DNA of 17,919 nt from Rhodanobacteraceae bacterium UBA703 (GCA_002297645.1 DBMH01000320.1:626-18544), one strand, 5' to 3'; shown: positions 1-8,755, counted from the stretch's first letter. Translations and numbers: made by a program. Notes: generated by a model not told the origin, from the letters alone.

Positions 1-428
1 CCGTCGGCTGCGCGCCGATCGTGGCGACATAGCTCGTGCCGTCGGGCAAGCGGTTGGGGAAGACGAAGCCGTTCCCGGACACGGCGACGTCGTCGCCGTT
101 GTCGAGGTGCAGGGTCAGCCCCGAACCGGCCAGGCCGGTCACGGTGCCGCCCACGCTGTAGGTGTTCGTGACGCAATGGACCTCGATCGACGTGGTGTTC
201 TGTCCCGCGACCGTGCCGGAGGCGTTGGCGAGCGAGCAGGTCTGGTTCGGCACCGTCGGCTGCGCGCCGATCGTGGCGACATAGCTCGTGCCGTCGGGCA
301 AGGGGTTGGGGAAGACGAAGCCGCTGCCGGACACGGCGACGTCGTCGCCATTGTCGAGGTGCAGGATCAGTCCCGAACCGGCCAGGCCGGTCACGGTGCC
401 GCCCACGCTGTAGGTGTTCGTGACGCAG
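1..428 (-). repeat. 252-bp in-frame tandem repeat (84-residue modules)
   Basis: Bases 1-175 match bases 253-427 with six mismatches by eye, a period of exactly 252 bp (84 codons). A third, diverged copy lies at about 505-680. The unit encodes a beta-rich module with two cysteines. The near-identity of the two left-hand copies points to recent duplication or gene conversion, and further copies probably continue past the left edge. Confidence 0.9.
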
Positions 429-1420
429 GTGACCTGCACGTCGTTGATCGTGCCGCCGACGGTGCCGCTGCCATTGGCGACGCTGCAGGTCTGGTTCAGC
501 GACGAAGGCTGGGTGGCGACGACCACGTGATAGCTGCCGCCGCTCGTGACGTAGGGAGGGAAGACGAAGCTGCCGTTGCCGGCGACCGGCAGGTCGGTCG
601 TGTCGTTCAGGCGCAGGACGAGCCCGGTGCCGGCGAGGCCGCCGACCGTGCCGCCGACCTGGTACTCCGGCGCACCGGCCTGGTAGCGGACGCGGTCGAT
701 GCCGATGTAGTCGGATTTCGAGCCGGTGGGGCCTGCGCTGGTGACGTAATAGCGGAACGCGATGCGCCCCTGGCCGTTGTGCGGGAGGTTGGAGACGGTG
801 TACTGCGTCCAGGCATAGGGATAGCCGCCGGGCACGAGGTCCGGGTTCACCGAGAGGGCGATCGTCGTGAAGTCGCCGACGCCCCCGGCACCGCTGCCGA
901 TGTTGGTGCTGGCGCCGTTGGTGCTGAGGCGCACCTCGAGCCGGTCCGGGTAGTCCGTTCCGCCCGCGGGCGTCGCCGGCTTGCGCGTGTAGAACGTCAG
1001 TGTCGCGTTCGCGCCGAAATCCAGCACGGGCGTCAGCAGCCAGTTGCTGATGGTGCCGCTGCCGCCGGTGGTGTTGTTGAAGTTGGCGCCGATGTAGGCG
1101 TTGGCCGTGCCGTCGTAGGCATCGAACGGTCCGCCGGCACCCACGCTCGTACCCTGGAACCAGTTGGTGATGCCGACCGGCGAACTGCTGTTCTGCAGGA
1201 ACCAGCCATTGGCTGCCAGGGTGGTGATGTCGTCGAATCCTTCGTCGAGCGACGAGACGTTCGGTGCGGTCGGGAGCGCGGGTTGTGGCTGCGGCGGCGT
1301 GGCGTCGGGCACGAAGCCCGGGCGCGCGAGGTTCGGCGCGGCAGCATGCACGGAAACGGCGAATGCGGCGCACACGACGGCGCCGGCCCAGGCGGTGGCC
1401 CTGGCGGAGTGGAAATACAT
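1..1420 (-). CDS. Secreted repeat protein with N-terminal choice-of-anchor J-like domain (3' end beyond window)
   Basis: The frame is open from ATG at 1420 to the left edge, so the C-terminus is missing. The product starts with a signal peptide (MYFHSARATAWAGAVVCAAF, cleavage near VHA-AAP). A jelly-roll-like region at about residues 55-245 contains FDDITTLAANGWFLQNSS, NWLLTPVLDF, LTFYTRK and GIDRVRY, typical of choice-of-anchor J / cleaved-adhesin domains. From about residue 250, 84-residue modules begin with YSVGGTVTGLAGSGL, each having paired cysteines (NQTC..., ..VTCVTNTY). Two copies are almost identical in DNA and an older one has diverged. In Xanthomonadales, such extracellular proteins often end in a C-terminal sorting signal, which would lie outside this window. 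An SD-like GGGGA precedes the ATG. The function is unknown; an exported or surface protein is the safe statement. Confidence 0.85.
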   Translation of the reverse strand, partial: MYFHSARATAWAGAVVCAAFAVSVHAAAPNLARPGFVPDATPPQPQPALPTAPNVSSLDEGFDDITTLAANGWFLQNSSSPVGITNWFQGTSVGAGGPFDAYDGTANAYIGANFNNTTGGSGTISNWLLTPVLDFGANATLTFYTRKPATPAGGTDYPDRLEVRLSTNGASTNIGSGAGGVGDFTTIALSVNPDLVPGGYPYAWTQYTVSNLPHNGQGRIAFRYYVTSAGPTGSKSDYIGIDRVRYQAGAPEYQVGGTVGGLAGTGLVLRLNDTTDLPVAGNGSFVFPPYVTSGGSYHVVVATQPSSLNQTCSVANGSGTVGGTINDVQVTCVTNTYSVGGTVTGLAGSGLILHLDNGDDVAVSGSGFVFPNPLPDGTSYVATIGAQPTVPNQTCSLANASGTVAGQNTTSIEVHCVTNTYSVGGTVTGLAGSGLTLHLDNGDDVAVSGNGFVFPNRLPDGTSYVATIGAQPT

Positions 1421-1547
1421 GAGGTCCCCTGTGAGCGGAGTGGAAAGGCCGCTGTGACGGCAACGGCCGGCGCACTCTACACCGGTTCACCCGGGGATGA
1501 GAAATGGTGAAAAGTGGAATTCTACAGAAATGTGTACGCGGCGCGGC

Positions 1548-2939
1548 TCAGGCGTTCTCGAATCCGTTCCTGAAAATCTGGTCGAAGCCGACCGGCGGCA
1601 GGTCCGTCCCCTGGAAGATCCCGAGCGGCGCATAGTTCGAGTAGCCGGGGAACGCGTAGTAGATGTTCGGATTGCCCAGGCGGCGGATCAGGGCTTCGGA
1701 CATCACGCGGCGATAATCGGTCGTGACGCCGACGTCGGTGTTCTCGTAGAGAGTCTCCAACCCCGGGAACTCGCCGTAGACGATGCCGCCGTTGACGCGA
1801 CCGCCGAGCGCGAGCATCACGTTGCCATAGCCGTGGTCGGTGCCGCCGTCGGAATTCTCGATCGCGCGGCGGCCGAACTCGCTGACCACGACTACGCTCA
1901 CGCGGTTCATGTAGTTGGTGCCGCCGCTGGACAGGTCGGTGTAGAACGCGGACAGCGCGTCGGAGAGGATCTGCACCTGGTTGCCGAACCAGTCGTAGCT
2001 CTGCGTCGGGTTGCCCTGGCCGACGTGCGTGTCCCAGTTGCCGAGGTCGATCGTCGCGGCACGCATACCGACGCCCTGCTTGATCAGGCAGGCGATGTCG
2101 CGCAGCTGCCGCCCGAACTCGCCGGTCGAATGGTTGGGGTCCGGGCTGTAGTTCGCGCCGCCCCCCGGCGCGTAGCCCGAGAAGTCCACGTTGCGCAGCA
2201 ACGCGAGCGAATCGAGCGTTTCGGCGCCGGCGACTTCGAGCTGGGTCGTGCCGGACCACAACGCGTTCATGCGCGTGACCGCGCCGACGAGGCCGGGAAT
2301 CTGCGTGCTGTCTTCGCCCCACGACCAGTGGAAGCTGTTGAGGCGGAAGTCGTTGCCGGCCCCCATCGTGATCGCGTCGGAACTGCCGAGCAGGCTGGCC
2401 GCGGTGATGCTGCCCATCGACACGGCCGGCAACGGTACGTTCGCCGGCAGGCCGCCGCTGACGAGATGGCGCGTGAGCCAGCCGACGCTGTTGCCGGTGC
2501 CTCCGCCGAAACCGAATTCGAGGTTGGCCTGCGCGTCGAAATGGCTGCGGATGACCGGAACCGGTGCGGCCTGCCCGGCGCCGACGACGAAGGCCAGGTG
2601 CTGGCTGTTGTAGAGGTCGCGCAGGCCGCTGGCGCGCGGGTGCAGGATCCAGTTCGGCGTACCTGCCAGCGCGAGACCCGCACCGGTGCCCGAACTCGGT
2701 ACGCGCGTGCGGTCGCGATACTGCTCGTAGAAGCCGCGCTCCGGGCTGCTGCCCGACGGCGGCAACAGGCTGAGGCCGTCCATCGCGCCGCGCAGGAACA
2801 CGACGACGAGCGTGTCGTCGGTCGCCGCGGCGGGCTGCAGGTCGGTCGGTGCGAACCAGGCCTTGGCCTTTCCGCTGCCGACGGCGAGCGTGGCGGCGCC
2901 GAAGCCCTTGAGCAGGGTGCGTCGATCGAAGGTGGTCAT
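1548..2939 (-). CDS. DUF1501 domain-containing exported protein
   Basis: This 463-residue protein belongs to the DUF1501 family, which is related to the sulfatase/alkaline phosphatase fold. The chosen ATG at 2939 is preceded by a good SD (GAGGAGAGCCCC) and gives a Tat-like leader, DRRTLLKGFGAATLAVG, ending GKAKA; upstream in-frame extension overlaps the DUF1800 gene and lacks this logic. Visible family features include VVVFLRGAMDGLSLLPP near the N-terminus, DLGNWDTHVGQGNPT in the middle and VSVVVVSEFGRRAIENSDG followed by DHGYGN toward the C-terminus. The protein ends ...FDQIFRNGFENA, a GFE-type tail seen on many exported Xanthomonadales proteins. It starts ten bases after the DUF1800 stop, so the two are co-transcribed. 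The enzymatic role is unknown. Confidence 0.88.
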   Translation of the reverse strand: MTTFDRRTLLKGFGAATLAVGSGKAKAWFAPTDLQPAAATDDTLVVVFLRGAMDGLSLLPPSGSSPERGFYEQYRDRTRVPSSGTGAGLALAGTPNWILHPRASGLRDLYNSQHLAFVVGAGQAAPVPVIRSHFDAQANLEFGFGGGTGNSVGWLTRHLVSGGLPANVPLPAVSMGSITAASLLGSSDAITMGAGNDFRLNSFHWSWGEDSTQIPGLVGAVTRMNALWSGTTQLEVAGAETLDSLALLRNVDFSGYAPGGGANYSPDPNHSTGEFGRQLRDIACLIKQGVGMRAATIDLGNWDTHVGQGNPTQSYDWFGNQVQILSDALSAFYTDLSSGGTNYMNRVSVVVVSEFGRRAIENSDGGTDHGYGNVMLALGGRVNGGIVYGEFPGLETLYENTDVGVTTDYRRVMSEALIRRLGNPNIYYAFPGYSNYAPLGIFQGTDLPPVGFDQIFRNGFENA

Positions 2940-2949
2940 GGGGCTCTCC

Positions 2950-4776
2950 TCAACGACGCAGGAATTCGGGACTGCACAGCAGCAGGCCGACCGCGGTGCG
3001 CAGGCGCGCGATCGTGTAGTGCTTGGACAGGTCGCTGGCATTCCATTTGCCGGTACGCGCCGGCTGGCCGTTGGAAACATCGTCGCTGACGAGGTCGAGG
3101 GCGGCATTGGCGGCGGCGTTCTGGCGCAGGAAGTTCACCACGGTCGTGCGCGTGGGTTCCGGCCGGTAGCCGTAGAGGCGATCGCACCAGAAACCGATGA
3201 GATTGTCGGCCGTGCGTTGGGCGGCGTCGGGGAACGCCGCCAGCGTCTGCGCCTGCACGTCGGCGATGAACGGCGAGGCGTTGCTGCCGTTGGTCGCGTG
3301 CATTTCGGGCAGGCGCGCGAGCAGGCGGAAGGTCATGCCGAGCGCGCTGCTGCCCGACCAGGCCTGTTGCGTGTCCGGATAGCCGTTCGGCGTGGGCCAG
3401 TAGAACCAGCGATGGCCGGTCTGCTGCACGCGCGAGATGAATTCCTCGGTGGTCGTCCAGGCGCTGGTGTTGTCCGGCACCGGCGTGAAATCGGCGGCGA
3501 GGCCGCGCAACGCGCTGATCGCCGACATCGCCGGGCGCTTCATCTTGGTGCCCCAACTCGTCTTGTAGTCGCTCGAGGCGAGGATCAGTCCGACGCATTG
3601 CCCGATCTGGTCCGGCGCCGCGCGCGCGTCGAGGAACTTCGTCGCGACCTGGCCCACCAGCGCGCCGGACGGGTTGTCGCCGACGAAGCGCCGGCAGAGT
3701 TTCGTCGCGATGAAGTTCGCGGTGCCCGGGTGCGCGGCGAGTATGTCGAACACCTTGCGGCCGTCGGCCTGGTTGTCGTTCTGGTTGAACGCGAAGTAGC
3801 GGTTGAGGAAGTACTTGTTGGCCGGGTCGTGCCAGTTGAGCCGGTAGACGAAGGTGCCGTCGTTGTCGGTCGGGTATTGCCACGGCGCGTTCTTGATCGT
3901 CCAGCCGGTCAGCGCGCGCGCGGCTTCGTAGACGTCGTTGTCGACGTACTTCAGCCGCACCGGCTGGCCGTTCGCGTCGTTGCCGATCGGCAGCGACGCG
4001 TCGTCGGGCGACAGGATGCCGGCGTAGTTGCCGACGCCGAGCGTATGCAGCTCCAGCAGTTCGCGCGCGTAGTTCTCGTTGGGGCCGTCGCGCGTCGAGG
4101 CGTACAGGTCGAGGTAGAACATCATCGTGGTCGACTTCGCGACCGCTTCCAGCATCGTGCGGAAATTGCCGAGCGCGTTCGGGCGGATCACGTCGCGGTC
4201 GTAGTGCGGGAAGACCGGACCGCCATCGTAGTCCCAGCCGAATACGCTGAAATGGTCGTGCCAGAAACCGACCAGGATCTCGTGCAGCTGGCGCTTGCTG
4301 TAGGTCTGCCGGATGACCGTCGCGCAGTCGGTCTCGCTGGCCGGCAGCATGCGCTGGAAATAGTTGTTGGTGACCGAGTGATGATCGGCCCACAGTTGCG
4401 GCAGCGTCTTGGCCAGCGTGCTGAAACCGGCCGAGGCGAGGCGCGCGTCGCAGTCGCCGTCGGCGATCGCGGCCGGATCGAGCTGTTGCGCGATCCACGC
4501 GGCCCAGCGCGCGTCGTCGCTGCTGCCGAGCGCGTTGAACGCGGCGAGGTCGGCCTGCGAGAAGCCGTGCGTCGCGCGTGTCAGCCAGCGTACCGGTGCC
4601 GGCGGGAAGGTCAGGGCGGCCGGGCTCTGCGGCAAGTCGCGAGTAGCCAGGCCGTCGCGGCCGGGGCGGCGGCGCGACAGTTCCGATGGCGCGTCGGCAA
4701 AGCCGGTACTGGCGAACAGGCCGCCGAACAACCGGCGGCGCGAGGCGAGGAACGAGGCGGAGGATGCGGCGGCCAT
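2950..4776 (-). CDS. DUF1800 family protein
   Basis: This 608-residue DUF1800 family protein shows the conserved core HDHFSVFGWDYDGG, RDVIRPNALGNFRTML, NENYARELLELHTLGVG and EAARALTGWTI. I chose the ATG at 4776: it has GGAG about nine bases upstream and places a Tat-like leader (ASRRRLFGGLFASTGFA) near the N-terminus. A start at 4821 would add 15 unlikely residues. It is followed directly by the DUF1501 gene, the usual partner; the two families commonly occur as an exported pair. The biochemical function is not established. The gap of about 110 bases to murB upstream leaves room for its own promoter, but none is clear. Confidence 0.87.
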   Translation of the reverse strand: MAAASSASFLASRRRLFGGLFASTGFADAPSELSRRRPGRDGLATRDLPQSPAALTFPPAPVRWLTRATHGFSQADLAAFNALGSSDDARWAAWIAQQLDPAAIADGDCDARLASAGFSTLAKTLPQLWADHHSVTNNYFQRMLPASETDCATVIRQTYSKRQLHEILVGFWHDHFSVFGWDYDGGPVFPHYDRDVIRPNALGNFRTMLEAVAKSTTMMFYLDLYASTRDGPNENYARELLELHTLGVGNYAGILSPDDASLPIGNDANGQPVRLKYVDNDVYEAARALTGWTIKNAPWQYPTDNDGTFVYRLNWHDPANKYFLNRYFAFNQNDNQADGRKVFDILAAHPGTANFIATKLCRRFVGDNPSGALVGQVATKFLDARAAPDQIGQCVGLILASSDYKTSWGTKMKRPAMSAISALRGLAADFTPVPDNTSAWTTTEEFISRVQQTGHRWFYWPTPNGYPDTQQAWSGSSALGMTFRLLARLPEMHATNGSNASPFIADVQAQTLAAFPDAAQRTADNLIGFWCDRLYGYRPEPTRTTVVNFLRQNAAANAALDLVSDDVSNGQPARTGKWNASDLSKHYTIARLRTAVGLLLCSPEFLRR

Positions 4777-4887
4777 GACGGCGCTCCGGGGCGCGAGGGC
4801 ATGAGGATTCCGCCGAAGCATCTCATGCCCGCCGGGCGCGAGGTGTGACCCGGTACGCCGAACGTCCGCCCTGCGCGGACGCGACGA

Positions 4888-5967
4888 TCAGCGACTGGCG
4901 CCGACGATGCGCGGCTCCGGTTCCAGCTTCACTCCGAAGCGCGCATGCACGCCGGTCGCGACGTGGCGCGCGACGCGCAGCAGGTCCGCACCGCTGGCGC
5001 GGCCATGGTTGACCAGCACGAGCGCGTGCTGGTCGGAGATGCCCGCGTCGCCATCGCGGTAGCCCTTGAAGCCGGCCTGCTCGATCAGCCACGCGGCCGA
5101 CAGCTTGCGCAGGCCGTCGTCGGCCGCCCATTGCGGCAGGCGGGGATGCGTGGCGGCGAGCCGCTCGGCGGTGTCGGCGTCGACGACGGGATTCTTGAAG
5201 AAGCTGCCGGCGTTGCCGATCAGCGCGGGGTTGGGCAGCTTGCGCGTGCGCAGGCGCGAGATCGCCTCGGCGATCGCCAGCGGCGTCGGTCCGCCGTCGC
5301 CGTTGGTCGCCATCCCGATCGCCGCGAGCTCCTCGGCGATGCCGGCGTAGCCGAGGCGCGGCTCGCGCCGACGCGGCAGCAGGAATTCGACGGCGGTGAC
5401 GATCCAGCGCCCGGGGTCCTGCTTGAACAGCGAGTCGCGATAGCCGAACGCACAGGCGGCGTTGTCCAGCCGCACGAGGCGCGACTGCGTGCGGTCCCAG
5501 GCTTCGACCGTGTGCACGAATTCGCGCACCTCGACGCCGTAGGCGCCGATGTTCTGGATCGGCGCCGCGCCGACCGTGCCGGGAATCATCACGAGGTTCT
5601 CGAGCCCGGCATAGCCGTGGCCGATCGACCAGCGCACGACGTCGTCCCAGTTCTCGCCGGCCTCGACGCGCACGAGTGCGCCGGTGTCGTCCTCCTCGAG
5701 GACGCGGATGCCGCGCGCCGCGATCGCCAGCACCACGCCGGGCCAGTCGCCGGCGAAGAGCAGGTTGCTGCCTTCGCCAAGCACCAGCAGCGGCAGCGAC
5801 TGCAGCGCCGGCTGCGCGAACAGTTCGGGGAGGGCATCGGCGTGGCGCACGTCTACCAGCAGGTGCGCGCGCGCCTTCACGCGGAAGGTGTTGCGACCTT
5901 CGAGCGGGGCGTCTTCGACGACGGTGTGGCCCTTGCCTTCGGCGGCGACCGGATCAGGCACGGGCAC
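4888..5967 (-). CDS. murB: UDP-N-acetylmuramate dehydrogenase (MurB)
   Basis: MurB reduces UDP-N-acetylenolpyruvylglucosamine to UDP-N-acetylmuramate with NADPH and FAD, a cytoplasmic step of peptidoglycan precursor synthesis. The 359-residue product is a type I (E. coli-like) MurB. FAD-binding motifs include LVLGEGSNLLFAGDWPGVVL and GTVGAAPIQNIGAYGVEV. The catalytic Arg is in YRDSLFK, the catalytic Ser in NAGSFFKNPVV and the terminal Glu in LEPEPRIVG. The start is GTG at 5967, with GAGG upstream, overlapping the 3' end of pyrD by 14 bases; a second in-frame GTG lies two codons later. The overlap argues for translational coupling in the pyrD operon. Confidence 0.95.
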   Translation of the reverse strand: MPVPDPVAAEGKGHTVVEDAPLEGRNTFRVKARAHLLVDVRHADALPELFAQPALQSLPLLVLGEGSNLLFAGDWPGVVLAIAARGIRVLEEDDTGALVRVEAGENWDDVVRWSIGHGYAGLENLVMIPGTVGAAPIQNIGAYGVEVREFVHTVEAWDRTQSRLVRLDNAACAFGYRDSLFKQDPGRWIVTAVEFLLPRRREPRLGYAGIAEELAAIGMATNGDGGPTPLAIAEAISRLRTRKLPNPALIGNAGSFFKNPVVDADTAERLAATHPRLPQWAADDGLRKLSAAWLIEQAGFKGYRDGDAGISDQHALVLVNHGRASGADLLRVARHVATGVHARFGVKLEPEPRIVGASR

Positions 5968-6973
5968 GGATCGCCTCGACGCAGTCGCCGATCAGGGCCG
6001 GGCCGCGGTAGATCAGGCCGCTGTAGAACTGCACCAGCGTCGCGCCGGCGTCGATCTTCGCCGCCGCATCGGCGCCGCCGCCGATGCCGCCGACGCCGAC
6101 CAGCGGGATCCTTCCGCCGAGGCGTCCGGCCATGCCGCGCAGCACGGCCGTGGACTTCGCGAACACCGGCTTGCCCGACAGGCCGCCGGCTTCGTTCGCA
6201 TGGCGGTGGCCGGCGACCGGCGCGCGGTCGATCGTGGTGTTGGTGCAGATCAGGCCGTCGATGCCGACGGCGAGCAGCACGTCGGCGATCGCGTCGAGTT
6301 CCGTATCGGAAAGATCCGGCGCGATCTTCAGCAGCATCGGCTTGCGCGCGCCGTGCTTCGCGCCAAGGCGCTCCTGCGCCTCGCGCAGCGTGCCGATGAA
6401 ACGCTTGAGCGTTTCCTCTTCCTGCAGGTCGCGCAGCCCCTGCGTGTTCGGCGAGGAGATGTTCACGGTCACGTAGTCCGCGCGCGCGTAGACGCGCTCG
6501 AGGCAGAACAGGTAGTCGTCGACGGCGCGCTCGTTCGGCGTGTCCTTGTTCTTGCCGATGTTGATGCCGAGCGGGCCCGTGAACTTCGCGCGCTCGACGT
6601 TGCGCACCAACGCGTCGACGCCGCCGTTGTTGAAGCCGAGGCGGTTGATGACGGCCTCGTGCTCGGGCAGGCGGAACATGCGCGGCTTCGGATTGCCCGG
6701 CTGCGCGCGCGGCGTGGTCGTGCCGACTTCGACGAAGCCGAAACCGAGCGCGGCCAGTGCGTCGACGTAGGCGCCGTTCTTGTCGAGCCCGGCGGCGAGG
6801 CCGACCGGGTTCGCGAAGCGCAGGCCGAACGCCTCGACGGGCAGCGGCGCATGTTTCGCCGCGAGCAGGGGGCTGGTGCCGGTGCGGTACGCGGCCTCGA
6901 TCGACGCGAGCGCGAGATCGTGCGCTCGTTCCGCGTCGAGGCAGAACAGGAAAGGACGTACGAGGGCGTACAT
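5954..6973 (-). CDS. pyrD: Dihydroorotate dehydrogenase (quinone), class 2
   Basis: PyrD oxidises dihydroorotate to orotate using FMN and membrane quinone, the fourth step of pyrimidine synthesis. At 339 residues it has the class 2 length and the N-terminal membrane-associating extension (MYALVRPFLFCLDAERAHDL). Motifs in order are NPVGLAAGLDKNG, NRLGFNNGG, GINIGKNKDTP, VTVNISSPNTQGLRDLQ with the catalytic Ser, MLLKIAPDLSD, GLICTNTTIDR, GGLSGKPVF and the FMN-phosphate loop VGVGGIGGGADAAAKI with QFYSGLIYRGP. It begins five bases after the methyltransferase stop and overlaps murB. Confidence 0.97.
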   Translation of the reverse strand: MYALVRPFLFCLDAERAHDLALASIEAAYRTGTSPLLAAKHAPLPVEAFGLRFANPVGLAAGLDKNGAYVDALAALGFGFVEVGTTTPRAQPGNPKPRMFRLPEHEAVINRLGFNNGGVDALVRNVERAKFTGPLGINIGKNKDTPNERAVDDYLFCLERVYARADYVTVNISSPNTQGLRDLQEEETLKRFIGTLREAQERLGAKHGARKPMLLKIAPDLSDTELDAIADVLLAVGIDGLICTNTTIDRAPVAGHRHANEAGGLSGKPVFAKSTAVLRGMAGRLGGRIPLVGVGGIGGGADAAAKIDAGATLVQFYSGLIYRGPALIGDCVEAIRARA

Positions 6974-6978
6974 GGTTC

Positions 6979-7755
6979 TCAGTGCATCCGGCCGGTATGG
7001 AGCCGGGTATGGTAGGTCAGAGTGACGCGACCGCCGACCTCGTTCTCGTCGAACAGGCGACGCAAGGCCGCTTCGAGCGGCGCGAATGCCGCATCGCCCG
7101 GCTTCGGTGCGTAGGACGAGGACAGCACGCGGCCGAGCAGGCTGTCGAAATCGAGGTGCTGCGCGTTCGGGAAGCTCGCGGATTCGAGGAAGCCGGTGCC
7201 GAAGAAGGCGCGGATCGACTCGTCATCCGCGCGACGGCTCGCGTCGGCTTCGGCGTAGCCGGCGCAATGGGCCATCAGCACCGCCTCGTAGTCGCGCATG
7301 AAGGCCGGTTCGCGCGAGCGCAAATTCCAGAACAGCGCGATGACGCCGGTGGCGCGCAAAATGCGCGCGAACTCGGTGCGCGTCGGCGACGGGTCGAACC
7401 AGTGGAACGCGGTGCCGGCGGCGACGAGATCGACATGCCCGTCCGGCAGCGTGGTCGCCTCGGCGCGGCCGGCGACAGCGTGGAATCCGTGGTGTCCGTG
7501 GAGCAGGCGCATCGCCGCGTCCCGCATCGGGCCGTTCGGCTCGACCGCGTACACCGTGCAGCCCTGGTCGAGGAACAACGCGCTCGAAAGGCCGGTCCCG
7601 GCGCCGACGTCGGCGACGACCGCCTGCGGCGGCAGCCACCCGCGCGCCTGCAGGTGCCCGATCAGCGCCGGCGGATAGCCGGGGCGATAGCGCACGTAGT
7701 CGGCGACACGGTTGCCGAAGCGCTCGGTCGGATCGCTGGCTGCACCGGAACTCAT
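6979..7755 (-). CDS. Class I SAM-dependent methyltransferase
   Basis: This 258-residue protein has a Rossmann-type methyltransferase fold. Motif I is VVADVGAGTGLSSALF, the acidic end of strand 2 is VYAVEPNGPM, and motif post-I/II is LPDGHVDLVAAGTAFHWFD, followed by ILRATGVIALFWNLR. The RYRPGYPPALIGHL start and HWFD segment resemble the small-molecule methyltransferase group that includes trans-aconitate methyltransferase-like and Crg1-like enzymes. The substrate cannot be read from sequence. It lies between the DUF4190 gene (three-base gap) and pyrD (five-base gap), so it belongs to the same transcript. Confidence 0.9.
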   Translation of the reverse strand: MSSGAASDPTERFGNRVADYVRYRPGYPPALIGHLQARGWLPPQAVVADVGAGTGLSSALFLDQGCTVYAVEPNGPMRDAAMRLLHGHHGFHAVAGRAEATTLPDGHVDLVAAGTAFHWFDPSPTRTEFARILRATGVIALFWNLRSREPAFMRDYEAVLMAHCAGYAEADASRRADDESIRAFFGTGFLESASFPNAQHLDFDSLLGRVLSSSYAPKPGDAAFAPLEAALRRLFDENEVGGRVTLTYHTRLHTGRMH

Positions 7756-7758
7756 CGG

Positions 7759-8043
7759 TCAGACGAACAGATGCGCGAAGAACGCCAGTCCGCCGAGGAA
7801 CAGGAAGATCACGCACACGGCCAGGACCGCGACCACGAGATGGGCCCAGCCGAGCACGAGGCCGGCGACGGCCAATCCGTCTCCGTCGATGGTGCCAGGC
7901 GGTGCGCGCCGGATCTCGCCGCGGGCGGAGTGGCCGAGCACGATCGCCAGGATCGCACCCAGGACGGGCAGGGCGCACCACGACAGCACGCCGAAGACGA
8001 GGCTGGCGACCGCGGTGCCGCTGGTGTGTCTGACGGTGTTCAT
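7759..8043 (-). CDS. DUF4190 domain small membrane protein
   Basis: The 94-residue protein has two hydrophobic helices, at about residues 10-35 (VASLVFGVLSWCALPVLGAI) and 58-93 (GLAVAGLVLGWAHLVVAVL...). They are separated by a short basic loop (GHSARGEIRRAPPG). The pattern ASLVFGVLSW...GHSARGEIRR...GDGLAVAGLVLGW is diagnostic of DUF4190. It is the first gene of the DUF4190-methyltransferase-pyrD-murB run. Its SD is weak. The function is unknown. Confidence 0.88.
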   Translation of the reverse strand: MNTVRHTSGTAVASLVFGVLSWCALPVLGAILAIVLGHSARGEIRRAPPGTIDGDGLAVAGLVLGWAHLVVAVLAVCVIFLFLGGLAFFAHLFV

Positions 8044-8089
8044 GCCGCGGATTCTACCCGTGCCCCGCGGACTTGGCAGGGCGCCCGCA

Positions 8090-8116
8090 CGCCATCGCCG
8101 GTCAAGGGCGATGGCG
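8090..8116 (-). terminator. Strong hairpin after cytochrome c gene
   Basis: CGCCATCGCC and GGCGATGGCG form a perfect 10-bp stem with a 7-base loop, in the gap between the cytochrome c stop (8138) and the DUF4190 start (8043). No T-run follows on the minus strand, so it may be a weak terminator, a transcript 3'-end stabiliser, or an insulator for the next operon. Confidence 0.4.
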
Positions 8117-8137
8117 CGGGGCGGCGACGCTCGGTGC

Positions 8138-8638
8138 TCAGTGCTTGCTCGCCGACTCCGGCGGCGGTGCCGGGAAGCGCACGACCGGCCCGTTGGCTTC
8201 CTTGCCCGGCGGCAGTGCCGCCGGAGCAGGCGTGCCGGCCGGCCCCAGCGAATGCACGAAGGACCAGAGCGCTTCCAGATCGGTCTCGCTCATGGTGTTC
8301 AGCGCCCAGTACGGCATCGGCGGACGCGTCGTCAGCGTGCGCGCATACGCCTTCCACGTGGCGAGGTCCATGGCACCGATCCGGTGGCGCAGGTTGCTCG
8401 GATAGGTCGTGCCCCAGGCGCCGGCGAAGCCGAGCTGGCTGCCGGTCAGCCATTCCGCCTCCGGCGTCTTGCCGCCGCTCGGCGCGAAGCCGTCGGTGTG
8501 GCAGTCGTTGCAGCCGCCGACCACGCTGAGGTAGCGGCCACGGGCGACGAGATTGGCGTCGTGGGCCGGCTCGGCGGCGAAGGCGGACGAGAGGAAAGCG
8601 CAGAGCAGCAGGGTGATGCAGAGAGGAAGCCGGATCAT
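8138..8638 (-). CDS. Periplasmic monoheme cytochrome c
   Basis: The 166-residue protein starts at ATG 8638, chosen because it gives a clean Sec signal peptide (MIRLPLCITLLLCAFLSSAF, cleavage after AFA). A single heme motif, CNDCH, lies in GRYLSVVGGCNDCHTDGFAP at about residue 45. A likely distal Met ligand is in RPPMPYWALNTM, followed by the final helix LEALWSFVHSLG. Alternative upstream ATGs at 8734 or 8785 would bury the signal peptide. The substrate or redox partner is not evident. The gene stands alone between two hairpins. Confidence 0.88.
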   Translation of the reverse strand: MIRLPLCITLLLCAFLSSAFAAEPAHDANLVARGRYLSVVGGCNDCHTDGFAPSGGKTPEAEWLTGSQLGFAGAWGTTYPSNLRHRIGAMDLATWKAYARTLTTRPPMPYWALNTMSETDLEALWSFVHSLGPAGTPAPAALPPGKEANGPVVRFPAPPPESASKH

Positions 8639-8735
8639 GAGGGTCTCGGTAGCGACCGGCACCCCGCCGGTCTTCGCCGTGGATAACGATGCGTTGCCGG
8701 ATTTGCTGTCACGGGGCGTTTGGCTGGCGTTCATG

Positions 8736-8755
8736 AAAAAAAGTCCGAGCCGAAC
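8736..8755 (-). terminator. Possible intrinsic terminator of the SymE operon
   Basis: On the minus strand GTTCG-GCT-CGGAC forms a 5-bp stem (one G-T pair) followed directly by seven T. The stem is short, so this is a candidate only. It would stop transcription from the SymE operon before the cytochrome c gene. Confidence 0.4.

Noticed and set aside
1..680. CRISPR array or satellite repeat
   Set aside because: The period is 252 bp, in frame with an open reading frame, and has no short repeat-spacer pattern.
107..1510. Long plus-strand open frame opposite the secreted repeat protein
   Set aside because: Arg/Ala/Val-rich antisense shadow of a GC-rich gene; the minus strand has a signal peptide, domains and repeat modules.
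1497..4848. Long plus-strand open frames opposite DUF1501 and DUF1800
   Set aside because: Low-complexity antisense translations with no family motifs; the minus-strand proteins match known families end to end.
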